This document shows, in pieces, positions 10,856-22,299 of a stretch of DNA of 64,000 bases (position 1 is the stretch's first letter; the number at the start of each line of letters is the position of its first letter). Location: NCBI RefSeq assembly GCF_003265705.1, contig NW_020313045.1:1454805-1518804 (forward strand), in the 5' to 3' direction. The notes beneath the pieces are model-generated. The model saw only the letters and a list, made by a program, of their open reading frames with translations, searched no databases and was not told the DNA's origin. Source of the stretch: Callorhinus ursinus (taxonomy: Eukaryota > Chordata > Mammalia > Carnivora > Otariidae). The position numbers and the translations under genes were made by a program.

Positions 10856-11063
10856 TATTTATTTTTATGTATTTATTTTTTAAAGATTTTATTTATTTGA
10901 GAGAGAGCATGAGCAGTGGGGAAGGACAGAGGGGCAGGGAGAGAGAACCTCAAGCAGACGCCCTGTTGAGTGCAGAGCCCAACATGGGACTTGATCTTGG
11001 GATCCCAACATCATGACCTGAGCTGAAGTCAGATGCTTAACTGACTGAGCCACCCAGGCGCCC
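10856..11063 (-). mobile_element. CAN-SINE, minus strand
   Basis: Flanked by TTCAGCTCATTT at 10844-10855 and 11064-11075, an exact 12-bp duplication. The body has GAGAGAGAACCTCAAGCAGA and the head complement ACTGACTGAGCCACCCAGGC. Confidence 0.93.
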
Positions 11064-11839
11064 TTCAGCTCATTTCAGAATAAAAGTTTATAGTTCTGAT
11101 CAGTCTTGTGGATGTATTCTTTTGGCAGGCTTTCCTTGTCTGCAGGAATGCTGTTCTGCACTTTTTCCTCTTTTTTTTTTTTTTTTCTTAAATAACTTTG
11201 AATGGGGTTTACCTTTAGTACATATAGAGTGCTTGCTTTTATATAAAATTAGTTTTCCTGAGCTTTTAGAAGGAAGTGTAGCTCCGGGTGGCTTTTATAA
11301 CTTCAGAGAATTCCCTCTTCTGGTGTGTTTCTGTAGTGTTAAAAAGTATGTGGCTTACTTTCTGATCTTTCCGGACTCTATTTCTCTCCCCCACATTTAT
11401 TTGTACCTTCTCCTTCCTTTGTGTCTACTGACTCTCTCCTACTTAGGTTTGATTCTGTTTCTACCAGTTGCTCCTCAGTGTGTGGTCTTCTCCTAAAAGG
11501 GAGTCCTGTCATACCAGTTTGGGATGTTGAGAGGAACCAGATTCTTATAGTCCCTTCAATTCATGCTGTAGACCCTCCTGACCACCCTCTATTAGATTGG
11601 GCAAGACCCCCTTCTAATTGTAGCTACTCTTCCTCTACTCATCTTCCTTGCTTTCTGGTGAATACTTGTTGGCTATTTTAAGATTCTTCTATTTCCAGGT
11701 TCTTTGGATGCTCTGTTGTTTCCCTCTGTTTCTTCTTGCACAGACCTAGTGTCATTGGTGGTTGTTGATACTGTGATTTATAATAAAAAGTAGATATTTG
11801 GTCTTAGTCCCCTTTTCTGGCACAAAGCTCCTAAAACCC

Positions 11840-12250
11840 TTTCCTTTGTGATAAGAGCAATAAAGGTGTCTTGATATTCATAACAGATTCCTTTCAATCA
11901 CACTTGAGTATATGTCAGTGATGTGACTTTGGGAAAGTATGAATGGATGGGGGCTGGTTGCCAGGGGAACCAACCATGTGCTTGGAGGGTTGGAACTTTC
12001 AGTCTTACCTGCCTGACTTCCAGGAAGGGGAGAAGGGACAGTGATTTAATCAATCGTGCCTATGTAATGAAGTCTTCATAAAAACTCAAAGGATGGGGTT
12101 AGGAGAACTTCTGGGTTGGGAAGAGCAAGGTATTCAAAGAGCATGGAAACTCTTTGCCCTTTCCCCATACCTTACTTACCCTGTGCATCTCATCTATCTG
12201 GCCGTTCCTGACTTACATTCTTGCACAATAAACTGGTAATCTGGCAAGCA
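11840..12250 (+). repeat. ancient LTR-like repeat
   Basis: GGGTTGGAACTTTCAGTCTT, AATCAATCGTGCCTATGTAA, CTTCATAAAAACTCAAAGGA and CTTCTGGGTTGGGAAGAGC follow a dispersed mammalian repeat in order. It ends with CACAATAAACTGGTAATCTG, a polyadenylation-signal-like end consistent with an LTR. The family name is not certain. Confidence 0.6.
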
Positions 12251-14321
12251 AATGACAGGAGACCTAATTAATAGTGACTTAAAAATATAGGTTTTTATTT
12301 TCCTACAAAACAAAATCCAAAAACAGGTGGTCCAAGTTAATAAGCTGCTTTGCAGGACCATCATGACTCCAGTTTTTTCTATTTTTCCACACTTCCATCC
12401 TTAATACCTAGCTTCTGTCCTCTCCGTTACAAAACGGTTGCCACGTGGACTGTTGTTGAGATTGGTTGCCCTTTGATGTGAAATTAAGACAAAACATAAT
12501 CTAAATACACAGAAATATGAAGAGCACATTTTCCACTCTTCCTTAAACTCTCGGGGGAATAGTTGACTCCTAAATGGAATACTCTCGTTTGTCAAGATGC
12601 TTTTTTGCAAAAAAAAAAAATGATATTCTGATAGCTTCATAAGAATGTTCCAGGACTTTGCAGTCTGAGTCCTGGTAACTTTTTGCTCTACCATTTGTCT
12701 TCTTGCCATCACCCTGGGAATCTGCCAGGGGCCACACATGGTTCTGGGGCTGATGTACCAGAATTCGAGTTTTGCTTTTCTGTACTCCATGTGCAGAAAA
12801 CCACATAGTCTGGTGACTTGCCAAACTAGGACCTATTGGTTATGTTGAAAATTTACTCCTCTTCACTTGGTGACTAGTTGGGTGCTTCATCTTTGTTTAA
12901 TGGACAGATATTAGTGAGAGTATTAGAGTTTCCTTCTCTGCTTCACTTTTTCCATAGGCATAAGGTTTTGCCAACCATAGCTGCTCAATAGGTAAGCCAT
13001 GGTGCCTACCATCCAACACCACTGCAAACATAAATATTAAAACTACTGCCATCCTATACAGGGAAGATTAGATAAAGCAATCCACCAACTCTAAGACCAA
13101 ATCCTGCTCTCTAGAGCTGGCTGCCAATGGCACAGAAGGGTGATCTGTTTGGGCCATCCATTCTGACCTTTGGAGCCGCCTGTCCCTGGTGCCATCTGCT
13201 GACCAGGTGACTGCCACCACACTGGCGTCACAGGGCTGTTCCTCCCTAGGTCCTGGACATGTATGAACACTGTCTTCTTCTTTTCATTCCAGCAACTAGG
13301 ACCAGGCAGAAATGTTTAAGGAAAACATTATCAGATATTTGACCAAAGAGAAAGAAACCCAGAGTCAAGTCCAACTACATAAGATGGCTCATCCTTCATC
13401 ACTCTCTCTTATTCTGCTTTGGTTCCCTAAGAGTGATTCTTCAACTACGAGCCTTCTTCAGCTATGATTCTTCAACTTAACATATCATGAGCTTCTCAAC
13501 AAAAATACAAGGAAAATAAATTTCACATGATTTTGGAGTTAAAAGGCAGAATAAGGGATCCCTCCTGAAGAAGTCTAATCTCTTTTTATAGGTGATGAAG
13601 TACAAGCTCAAATATGTTACAGGATTTGTCCAAGGTCACAAAGGAAGTAAGGGACAGCGTCAAGGTCAGGCTCTAGGGTCTGGATGGTTCCAGTCCTGTG
13701 ATTTTTTCCATTTGCAGCATGTAGAATCCTGGCCTTTCAGATAGTCTTTAAGAAGAGGCCTCCGACTATCCATTTCACCACTAGCAGCAAACCTATTTTA
13801 ATTTTATAGCCTCTGATGCTCCCCAAACAGCATTTCTCAAACTGGATCCCAGGCCCTTGAGATTTTGTTTGTCTATGAGAGTTTGATTTTTCTTTTCAAA
13901 GGGAATTGACTGAAGCTGACAATAAAAGCCGAATAGACTTGTGTTGAAGTGGACCATCTCAACATCACAGAGGATGGCAGTATCATCCAATGTCAATTAT
14001 ATTTTTGTTTAGTTCCTGTGTAATAGTGTTTTTCTGTCTTTAGTTATTGTGGAACAGTGCTTTTTTCTCTTCCCTAGAAATCTTTTTTTTCTGTGTGTTT
14101 ATTTATTGGGTACAACTAATTAGAATGATAAAAACAATAAATTCCTTTAACTTCTCCCTCTCCACTTAAAAGACACTGTTGTTACCCATCATTACATTTG
14201 CTGGTCTGAGTCCTTCTCTCTTACTTCTCAGAAAAGAATCAAGTGTCATGAGATCATCAAAATCTCATAAGGATTGGAAATCATGGAGCAAGTTGGTTTT
14301 CAACAAATAGGTGCTTGCTAT
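12251..14321. other. unassigned sequence with a possible MIR remnant
   Basis: About 2 kb without a supported gene. A probable MIR remnant in complement lies near 13560-13690 (GATTTGTCCAAGGTCACAAA). Frames on the minus strand at 12401-12824 show no domain. The first part (12280-12480) resembles LTR-like repeat sequence but I cannot name it. Confidence 0.4.
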
Positions 14322-14336
14322 CAAGTTATCATGCAT

Positions 14337-14536
14337 TTAAAAAAAGATTTATTTATTTGAGAGTGTGAGCTGGGGGAGGGGCAGAGGGAGGGGGAGAGAA
14401 TCCTCAAGCAGACTCCCCGCTGAGTGCGGAGCCCTCCACAGGGCTCATCGCAGGGCTCAATCCCAGGACCCTGAGATCAAGACTCGAGCCAAAATCAAGA
14501 GTCAGTCCCTCAACCGACTGAGCCACCCAGGCACCC
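14337..14536 (-). mobile_element. CAN-SINE, minus strand
   Basis: Flanked by identical CAAGTTATCATGCAT at 14322-14336 and 14537-14551. Body and head complement (CAACCGACTGAGCCACCCAG) are intact. The 63-codon frame on it is SINE sequence. Confidence 0.94.
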
Positions 14537-14551
14537 CAAGTTATCATGCAT

Positions 14552-15420
14552 CTTAAGTCTTTTGCTTAAACGGAATGGAATATTTGGTGCAATTCTATTC
14601 CAAAGGAATGGATGTTTTCTTATGGAATAGTCAAGAGGTTAACTTCTGACCTTGGTACTTTAGATGCCAAGTTGTCTTAAGAAGTACCAAGTATTAGAGA
14701 AAAATCAATGGTGAGCCCATTAACACACACAGGGCACCCCTTCCCTCTTTGGGGCCATGTGTTTTGTAGTGTGTTTGTGTGATGTAAGCAAAGGGGCCTT
14801 GAGGTGAGGGAGCCCCCAGCTCAGATGAGGATGGAACATATCTTCCAGGGATTACCAGCATCATCGTGGAGAGGCCCAAGTGTCTATCCAAGTGGGCTCT
14901 CAAGTGGGACAGCTGGTCATGGAGCTGGTCCATGCTGCCCAACTTCCTCCCCAACAGAGATTGCTGCCAGGGAGGAAGAAGAATTTGCTATCATCTGTTG
15001 GGATAAGAGAGTCGCTGTTTCCAGGGTACTTTAGGATTTCTCCTGGAGGAGACTGGTTCCAACTAGAGGAGACTGGTTCCAAGCGGAAGGTTTTTCTAAG
15101 TTTTTGGCTCTTCCTTGGATTGACTCCGGAGTGGAGGAAGTTGAAGGTTGCTGCAGGAGGCAGTGGGGTCCTAGGACACTGGCATCTCAGAGAGGCCTTG
15201 AAACAGTGGTTCCAGGGGGACGTGAGCAGATGGGGTACTGGATCCGCTACCTGCTGGGGCACCTCTCCAGAGCCTGACACCTAGAAAGTTCTCACCAGCA
15301 GTTAGCTACCACTGTGAAGTAAAAGGCGTACGGCATACATTCATTCATTCACTTAACTGCTTACAAAAGTGCATTTACCTGTTGGCTTAGTGATAGTCAC
15401 AGAATTTCTGTAAGGTAAGT
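14552..15420. other. unassigned sequence with overlapping sense and antisense frames
   Basis: Frames of 134 codons (14880-15284, plus) and 126 codons (14900-15280, minus) cover the same DNA. Neither has a recognisable domain. A direct repeat GAGGAGACTGGTTCCAA occurs twice near 15045-15082. The overlap suggests a locally stop-poor, GC-richer region and not a gene. Confidence 0.4.
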
Positions 15421-15598
15421 TTTTTTAAAAAGATTTATTTATTTATTTTCGGGTCGGGGGAGGACAGAGGGAAAGGGAGAGAGAGAATCTCAAGCAGACT
15501 CCCTGTTGAGCACGGAGCTCAGTCTCACGAGACTGAGATCATGACCTGAGCCTAAGTCAAAAGTTGGATGCTCAACTGACTGAACCACCCAGGCTCCC
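15421..15598 (-). mobile_element. CAN-SINE, minus strand
   Basis: AAAGATTTATTTATTTATTT tail complement, GAGAGAATCTCAAGCAGACT body and ACTGAACCACCCAGGCTCCC head complement. The flanks GTAAGGTAAG and GTATAGGATA could be a decayed duplication. Confidence 0.88.
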
Positions 15599-15634
15599 GT
15601 ATAGGATAAATTTTTGAATAATGCTTATCTCTGA

Positions 15635-15885
15635 ACACAGAAGACCTTTGACAAACATTTGATGAATGAAGAAATGAGTGCATGAACACTGAAAGGACAC
15701 ACATGGATGTAGGTTTGACTTCTGGCTATATCCACTATTAACTTGCACAAGGACACAACTCTCATTGACCCTGACTTTCCATCTGTAAAATGGAATGGTA
15801 GTCCTTCCTTCCCAAGGTTGTAAGGATGAATGAAATAACCTCTAAAAATAGTGAAACCTCTGTAAATAAAAGAGAAACTGATTTA
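15635..15885 (+). repeat. L2-like tail followed by MIR, plus strand
   Basis: ATTTGATGAATGAAGAAATG at 15657 resembles an L2 end. From about 15710, CTGACTTTCCATCTGTAAAA, then GGTTGTAAGGATGAATGAAA follow the MIR consensus. Confidence 0.65.
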
Positions 15886-15924
15886 AAGCTCCAAGTACGA
15901 TATCTAGCACATTAGAAAGGCCCA

Positions 15925-16065
15925 CTCAAAGTGAACTTTTATTTTGCTCGTCTGTATTATAGATGAGGGATATTGTGACCTAGGGAGTTTAAAAAGACTG
16001 GTCTAAGGACATTCTGTTGCAATTGGTGGGGCACGGATTGAGTCTCCTGGCTCTTAACTTTAGCT
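15925..16065 (-). repeat. decayed MIR, minus strand
   Basis: TATTATAGATGAGGGATATT, then TCTAAGGACATTCTGTTGCA match the complement of MIR loosely. Confidence 0.45.
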
Positions 16066-17220
16066 TGAATGGGGGCACTCAGGGGTAGTACCAACATCTG
16101 AAAGTTAAGGAGACTCTACTCCACCCTCTTCATCACTAACATTTCAAGACCCAGGTGTGAGAACGCAGGCTATTTTCAAAACTACTTTGTGCCAGGCTTG
16201 TGTGATACTCAAACACTTGGTCAGTTTAGACACCTTGGGAAGAAAATATTTAAATTAGTCGTATGGTCTTGTATAGACACCATAATCAGAGAATTGGCAG
16301 ATCCCCGACTCCCACCCTGCTCAATTTCTTTTCTCTCTGTTTTTTTCCTGTTCTCTTCCTAATGGTGGACTCTAGCAATGAAAACTATGAACCTCCTTCC
16401 TGAGTTCTTTCTTTGTACATGGCAAGTATCTGAGTAAACATGTAGTATTACGCATATGGATGGAAAGTGGAAAGCCAAATGCATTATTTAAATGTCATGT
16501 AGGCCAAAAACTTGAGACTTTTTCACTTATCTTGTGCTCTTTCAGTTGAGCGTGGCACAGCTTACAAGTCTTCCTTTTGTCTGGTCACTTCTGGATCTTT
16601 CCCTCTGAAGATGAGAAGACCAATGATATCAAGGTGGGGGGGTGGGGCTCTGTGCCTCTGTGGCTTGTATATATAGAATACTCACAGTATATATTTTTTC
16701 CATGTAATTTCTGGGACTTTGGAGTTGGAGATGGTCGTAAGGGCATGTTTGTCCCAATCTGGTCCCATTTTTGGTCCAATCTCTCCCTCTCTGATTCTCC
16801 TGATTCTACAGATGGCTCCCTCACCCCTGGAGTGGCACCCTTCCCACTCCCTGCCCTTGCTTCCCTTGTACCCACTCTGAGGGACTGTAGTGCTCACTGG
16901 CGGGGTGGGGGGGTGGTCATGAATGACAGCCCTCAGTGTCTCATCACCCTGGTACCGACAGACACTTGGCAGTCATGGTAAAGAATACCCCGGGTGCCTG
17001 GATCCCATGCCAAGCCAGTCTCCTATCAACTTCCTTGTTTGGGGCTGAGTTCTGGCCATCGCTGTGCAAAGTGAGAAGTAGAACAATGCTGGTCCTCAGC
17101 CTTGGGCACAGCCTCTGTGTCTGTCTTTGGCTCCTGGTAACATCTGCCTTGGTTCCATCTGTTTTTCTTCCTTCAGAGGTGCTCTTTGATGGTACTTCAG
17201 ATAATAACACCTCCAACAAT
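16066..17220. other. unassigned sequence
   Basis: No repeat recognised. Frames at 16577-16981 (plus, 134 codons) and 16585-16897 (minus) overlap and show no domain, and another opposed pair lies at 16936-17229. I do not call a gene. Confidence 0.4.
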
Positions 17221-17221
17221 A

Positions 17222-17460
17222 ATGAATAGCACTATCAGGGTGCAGTGAGCACCCTACCACATGCCAGGTCCTTTCCTGGTCCTTTTGTAGATATTATGTC
17301 AAAGCTCTGGACAGCCCTTGAAAAGCAGGTCTATTACCTTTATTTCATTGATGGACAACTGGAGCTCAAATACATCAGGACTTTCTAAGATCATTCCTCC
17401 ATTCGGTGACAACACTGGGGTTCAAATTTGAATCTCACTTATTCTGTAGCAAGCATCCCT
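17222..17460 (-). repeat. MIR element, minus strand
   Basis: ACCACATGCCAGGTCCTTTC, ATTGATGGACAACTGGAGCT and ACTGGGGTTCAAATTTGAAT occur in the order expected for a complement-oriented MIR. Confidence 0.7.
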
Positions 17461-17872
17461 TGCACTATACCAGCACCTCCCCCCCATTGTTGAACACCCA
17501 CTGCTGGAAACAAGCAAGATGATGTTAGGACCTCCCAAGGCAGTGCACCGAATCACCTTGAATCAGTGGTGACTAGGAGATTCCCTTTCATGCGCTCCTT
17601 CAGTAGCACCAATTACCCAGAACAGGAACTCTGAGTTTGCTGATTGAGGCTTTGACACCTGTCAAACGTTTGTTAACCTCCCCTTTTAATAAAAACACAG
17701 AAGCCTCAAGCACTGAGCTCTGGGCAAGCAATTACATCCAATGAGAATTTCATAGTATTGTTGTCTTTATACTTGTATTTATTTTGTATGGCAATTTCTT
17801 CTTATTCCAAGTGATATTAATTTCTCATTTATGGTAGTGATGAAAAGTTTCCTTTTCAAATAGATCCATCTA
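17461..17872. other. unassigned sequence
   Basis: About 400 bp, AT-rich toward the right, with no named repeat and no gene. Confidence 0.45.
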
Positions 17873-18088
17873 GGGGCGCCTGAGTGGCTCAGTCGGTTAA
17901 GCGCCCAACTCGTGATTTCGGCTCAGATCCTGATTTCAGAGTTGTGAGATCGGCCCTATTGCAGGCTCTATACTCAGCAGAGAGTCTGCTTGAGGATTCT
18001 CTCTCCCTCTCCCTTTGCTTCTCCCCCACCCCTGCTCACACATGCACTCTCTCTAAAAATAAATAAATAAATAAATAAAAATAAAATA
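17873..18088 (+). mobile_element. CAN-SINE, plus strand
   Basis: GGGGCGCCTGAGTGGCTCAG head, TGCTTGAGGATTCTCTCTCC body and an (AAAT)n-type tail. The flanks TAGATCCATCTA and TTGATCTAGA may be a decayed duplication. A second SINE in the same orientation starts 34 bp downstream. Confidence 0.92.
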
Positions 18089-18122
18089 TATTGATCTAGA
18101 CTTTTAAAAGTGAGTCAGTTTA

Positions 18123-18315
18123 GGGGTACCTGGGTGGCTCAGTTGGTTAAGTGTCACTTCTGCTTGGGTTGTGATCTCCAGGTCCTGGGATCAAGCCTTA
18201 CGTCCAGGCTCCAGGCTCAGCAGGGAGTCTGCTTCTTCCTCACCCTCTGCCCCTCCCCCCCCGGCTCATGCTCACGTGCTCTCTCTCAAGTAAATAAATG
18301 AAATCTAAAAAAAAT
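18123..18315 (+). mobile_element. CAN-SINE, plus strand, tandem to the previous one
   Basis: Flanked by AGTGAGTCAGTTTA (18109-18122) and AGTGAGTCAATTTA (18316-18329), one mismatch in 14. The independent duplication shows that this is a separate insertion and not a duplication of its neighbour. Confidence 0.94.
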
Positions 18316-18329
18316 AGTGAGTCAATTTA

Positions 18330-18685
18330 AAGAAAAATGTTAAATAATACGCAGGTCATATTCAGATAGAGAAATGATGTACAACGGGCATTCAAATGAC
18401 TGAAATGTTGAAACTTGACCTCAATATTTCACTTACCTATGGCCTGCAGGGAGCCAAGCCCATGTTAGGTACGGAAGGACGTGAGGACACCTGGGTGCTT
18501 AGGTTTTTGTGGCACAGGCACTGTTGTGTGATAGTGTAGAGAAAGGTCTCCAGAATTAATTCATACAACTCTTCAAATGATTCAATAGACATTTTCCCAA
18601 GGCTCATCTTTCAGGAGCCCCAGGCTGGAGGTCACCAGGAACTATAATGGAAGGTGTAACAGGTTAAGGGCTGGAAGTGAGGTGT
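18330..18685. other. unassigned sequence
   Basis: No gene or named repeat in this stretch. Confidence 0.45.
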
Positions 18686-18910
18686 GGACAGAGTGTGGTA
18701 GCATCTCCAGGCATGTGGGGTCACTTCTGGAAGGCTTCCTGGAAGAAGAGGCACTTGAGTCATGCTTCGAAGAATGAGTAGCCGTTGACTATGTGGATAT
18801 GGGAATGGGGACTGGGGATGGGGGGGGCAGAGAGACAGGTATCCCCAGCAGAGAGTGGAGGAGTAAAAGCTGAGTTGGAAAACAGCTGGTATCCAGTTTG
18901 CTTGGAGCCC
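18686..18910 (-). repeat. L2 fragment, minus strand
   Basis: GGAAGGCTTCCTGGAAGAAG, then CACTTGAGTCATGCTTCGAA correspond to the complement of the L2 3' region (consensus sense: AAGACTCAGCTCAAATGTCA...). Confidence 0.65.
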
Positions 18911-19484
18911 TGGGAGACGTGGCTGGGAGTGTAGATTGGAGCAAAATCATCATGTCCTTGAAAAGAGGCTAAGGCGATGGGGCTTCTTTTAGAATGGACC
19001 AGAGAGATTCACTGCAGGCCCCTCAACAGGAAGTAGGAGTTATTAGGATTAGTCACTCATAGAACTCAGTTGCCCCAAGAACTTGCATTTCCTCAAATTT
19101 GTCTTCTCCTTGCGTATGAGGTGAACTACTTCTGAGGCCTCATTTGCTCGCCCAGAAGTCCTATCCAAAATGTCTGTCAGGCTGCTTAAAATTCCATCAG
19201 TATAAATCCGTCACTCAGAACCTGATGGTTTAGGTCAAACACTTCAGGAAGGGCAGCATTTTTAGTTCTTGAATGCTGCTCTGAGGCAAGACAGTCTCGC
19301 TTCTATGTGGGCAATTAGCCAGGATTGGACGGCTTGGGGATTTGAAGTTCATGGCCATCTTTCCATCCACACAAACATGAGCGTTTCCCCTTTTCTCTAT
19401 GTTGACCTGACTCTTCGTGTGGAGATCACAGAGGGTCCTCCACCAGAAGCCACATTCAGGGGGAAATAGATCCATCAGCAGGGT
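18911..19484. other. unassigned sequence
   Basis: No repeat recognised. Short opposed frames at 19230-19475 show no domain. Confidence 0.4.
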
Positions 19485-20144
19485 TTGTGGGGTCAGATAG
19501 ACGGTGCAGAGATGAATCTCTTTCCAAGACCATCAGACTCATTATCCCTGGGCGCCGGAAGAGAAGCTTGGAGGCCCCGCCTTTTAGGTGCCCAGGGAAC
19601 TGATTTTTCTTCCCTGTGTTTTGTAATTTTGCATTGTGACCTCATTGTCAGTGGGGCTTTATGTGAGAGAAACCTGTGGGAGCTGGTCCAGTGTGCTTGT
19701 TTATATCTGCTTGTGGGGATATTCCCCGCAAACCCCCAGATTCATTGTGAATCCTCACGGGAGATGGTGACATTTTTTTTCCCACCCAGGCGTAGGTCTA
19801 GACAAGTCGAGTTCTTTATCTCTCTTTGCTGGAGAGAAGATTGTCTGGTCCACCCTGTCAGAGGATGTAGCTCTTTTCGTGTCCTGACTTTCAGCCTTAA
19901 TTCCTATCCCTGTGTGGCAGTGAGAACCTCAGCCCCCATTTTGCCCCGACGGGCTGTCATGAACCCCACCCTGGGACAGCTGCAGTATCGTTTCACGTGT
20001 AACTCTGCAGACTTCAAATGCTTCTTTGTTTTAAGCCTTTGGGGGATTTCCCTGATTTTTTTCTTTCTTTTTTTCAAGCTCCGCTTTGCTGCCTTTAAAT
20101 GGATGTTCATTGTATGTCATCCTCTAGTTCTAGAGGGTTTGTAA
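19485..20144 (+). other. 219-codon open frame, no recognised domain
   Basis: The longest ATG-started frame in the window. The predicted product starts MWGQIDGAEM, is cysteine- and serine-rich, and has a hydrophobic stretch close to its C-terminus (ISLIFFFLFF). I recognise no family. The T-rich 3' part (TTTTTTCTTTCTTTTTTTC near 20058) produces the Phe-rich tail and looks noncoding. A rough stop-frequency estimate makes such a frame uncommon but not impossible by chance in 64 kb. I do not call it a gene. Confidence 0.15.
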
Positions 20145-20399
20145 TCCGAGAGTCTTCAGGTTATCTGGTCTAAAATATCGCCAGAAATGAGGGTCTGCAA
20201 AGGAAATCGAAAGCCCCTTCTCCACTCGCTGCACCTGCCATGCTTGGGCAGTGGCTGAGTTTTCTCAGAAAATAAACATTTTGAGAATGTTTTGCAAGAG
20301 TGAGGGAAAAAGAACCAAGAATGTGCTCTCTTTTTTAGATGAAGAAATCAGAGGTGTTCCAGGCAACTGCACTCTCTAAAGGAACAATGGCACTGCATC

Positions 20400-21060
20400 T
20401 GCTCATGCGATGTTGGGATTGCTTTTTCTTAAACTAGGGAGGAATAATACAATAGAGAGAAGGATATTTCTTTTTAATCATTGACATCAGTTCACAAGAT
20501 ATAAAAGGATAAAATAAGATAAAGCAGTGCTCTCTTGAGAAGTTTGTATTTTCAAAGGCTTTTGGCATTAATGTGCTTATTAATTGTCCTAGATCATCAC
20601 TGTCATCGGAAGAATCTGGTATAATATATGAGGGCCTTCGGAGGGCCAAGGAAGAGAATTTCAAGTTTCTCTCTTAACCTGAGCCACTTAAAATGAAGCA
20701 CAAAGGCCATTAAATCCTGTTCATCTGAAGTGGATCCTAAATATAGTTTACTGGGGCTCTTAATTCACCCTGAAAAATGCTGCAATTATTAAAAGTGTCC
20801 AAGCTGTTAACGCGAAAACAACATATGCCGCATTTACATAATGATTTGCATATAATTTCCATGTAATTCATTTAATGTCAAAATGTACAATTACGCTTCC
20901 AGTCCCTCTGCCTTTTACCCCCGTGCCCTTCCCCGGCCCTGCTGTGTTAAATTGGAATATCTTAACTTGGTGGAAGCTCTTTACACATGGTTTTCCAAGA
21001 GATGGCTGGATGGATGTGGTCTGTCATTTTGGTAAATAGAAGTTTTGGCCAACCGTATTT
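20400..21060. promoter_or_regulatory. repeat-free AT-rich block with octamer and homeodomain motifs
   Basis: No repeat signature. The block holds a perfect octamer ATTTGCAT at 20844-20851 within CATTTACATAATGATTTGCA, plus TTATTAATTGTCC near 20578 and CATGTAATTCATTTAATG near 20860. Clustered POU and homeodomain cores in AT-rich unique DNA are usual in developmental enhancers. The role is inferred and conservation was not tested. Confidence 0.35.
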
Positions 21061-21540
21061 ATTTTCCCAGACTGGATTGGTTGTACTGACTATCTGCAGT
21101 GTGACACAATGGGTACCAGTAACTCAGTTTTGCCTGAGAGGTACGGGCTCATTTTACAGATGAAAAGACTGAGGGTCCTAGAAGTTCTACCTGCTCTGTT
21201 GTGCTCTTTGCTTGCTTTCTCTGGTCCAGCAAGCCGAAGGCCTCCACCTGCCATACAAAAGGCTTTCTTGTAGGTCTTTCACAAAATGCAAATATGTTTG
21301 CTAAAAAAAAAAAGTCATTTGCCGTCGCCCACACAATTACTTGTGATGGCAAAGGGTAGCTCTTGGGGCTGCCATCAAGGACAGGGAAGAATTCTTCCAT
21401 CTGGTCCCACAGACATGTTTTTCTAACTTCCTGGCTAGGTACAGTCCCTCAAACATGCCATGTTTTTCTAGTTCCTCCTTGTGCTTTCTGCGTGGGCCAC
21501 GTTTCCACCTCTCCATCCCCATGCATCTCGATTTGCACCC
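21061..21540. other. unassigned sequence with a small MIR remnant
   Basis: GCTCATTTTACAGATGAAAA near 21148 is a MIR-like complement remnant. The rest is unassigned. Small opposed frames are taken as chance. Confidence 0.4.
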
Positions 21541-21547
21541 CCCTCAC

Positions 21548-21658
21548 CATTCAGTGATTGGTTGACACGTCATCACCCGCCCACTCACCATCCCGTGATT
21601 GGTTGACACGTCATCACCCGCCCACTCACCATTTAGTGATTGGTTGACACATTATCAG
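21548..21658. repeat. 41-bp minisatellite, three units, each with a CCAAT box
   Basis: GTGATTGGTTGACAC starts at 21554, 21595 and 21636, a constant 41-bp period. The spacer CACCCGCCCACTCACCAT is shared between units. The first two units continue into TGACACGTCA, a near-palindromic ACGT-core element. ATTGG is the inverted CCAAT box bound by NF-Y. A similar phrase occurs in the repeat at 49050-49435, so the unit may have come from that family. Confidence 0.9.
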
Positions 21659-21660
21659 GA

Positions 21661-22264
21661 TGCCTGTCTCCATGCTCCTGAGAGTAGGTCTGATGCTTCT
21701 AGAACGAACTGGGATGTCAAGGGGCAGCCAGCAAAGGAAGCTGCGTGATAAGCAGGGTGTTTGTTGGCTTGCAGTGGGACACACCCTACCAGGTGCTGTC
21801 CTTCCAGCGCTGGCTGAAATCAGAGGGAAGGCCCAGCAGGTGTGAGCTGGTCACCAGATGTGTCTAGTACTGCACTGACCACTCCGTATTGTATTTCTTT
21901 CCTCCTCTAGACCGTAAAGCAACCCAGGGACAGGGGATGTGTGACCAATGAGTCCCCAGTTAGACACCATAGTTGAGAATAATCTGTAGAATGAATGCAT
22001 CAGGTACCAAATTTAGTTCAGCTTCAGAAGAGCAGACTGCCACTAAACTGGGGAAAGTCATAAGAGTTGGCTTCTTTAATTTAGACATCTTCCTCCTCAA
22101 TACTGCCCATTCTAAAAAGTTGGAAGAAAGTAAACAAATCAAGGGAAATACCTCACACACACACATTATAAAATTTCCAGAAGCAAAAGGAAAACCAGGT
22201 TAGTCAGGCTTCTTCACTTGAAGGAACCAGCAAATTCTGAGGCACAGTTGTAGCTGATTTTAGG
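21661..22264. other. unassigned sequence
   Basis: No gene or named repeat. The opposed frames at 21960-22203 have no domain. Confidence 0.4.
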
Positions 22265-22268
22265 TTTT

Positions 22269-22296
22269 ATTCATTCATTCATTCATTCATTCATTC
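22269..22296. repeat. (ATTC)n microsatellite
   Basis: Seven tandem TTCA/ATTC units. Confidence 0.9.
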
Positions 22297-22299
22297 TTC

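Larger units (their letters stand above)
10120..11700 (-). mobile_element. degraded L1/HAL1-like antisense debris
   Basis: T-rich sequence resembling the complement of an old L1/HAL1 coding region (for example AAATACAAAATTCTTGACTC, then AATTCCTTAAATATTTTACT). Two CAN-SINEs are inserted. The 174-codon plus-strand frame at 10492-11016 is Phe/Leu-rich because it reads this T-rich strand and ends inside a SINE. Family assignment is tentative. Confidence 0.4.

Noticed and set aside
10492..11016. 174-codon frame with many Phe and Leu residues
   Set aside because: It reads the T-rich antisense strand of L1/HAL1-like debris and ends inside a CAN-SINE. Its hydrophobic look is compositional.
14880..15284. 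Overlapping sense (134 codons) and antisense (126 codons) frames
   Set aside because: Both cover the same DNA without a recognisable domain, which points to a locally stop-poor stretch.
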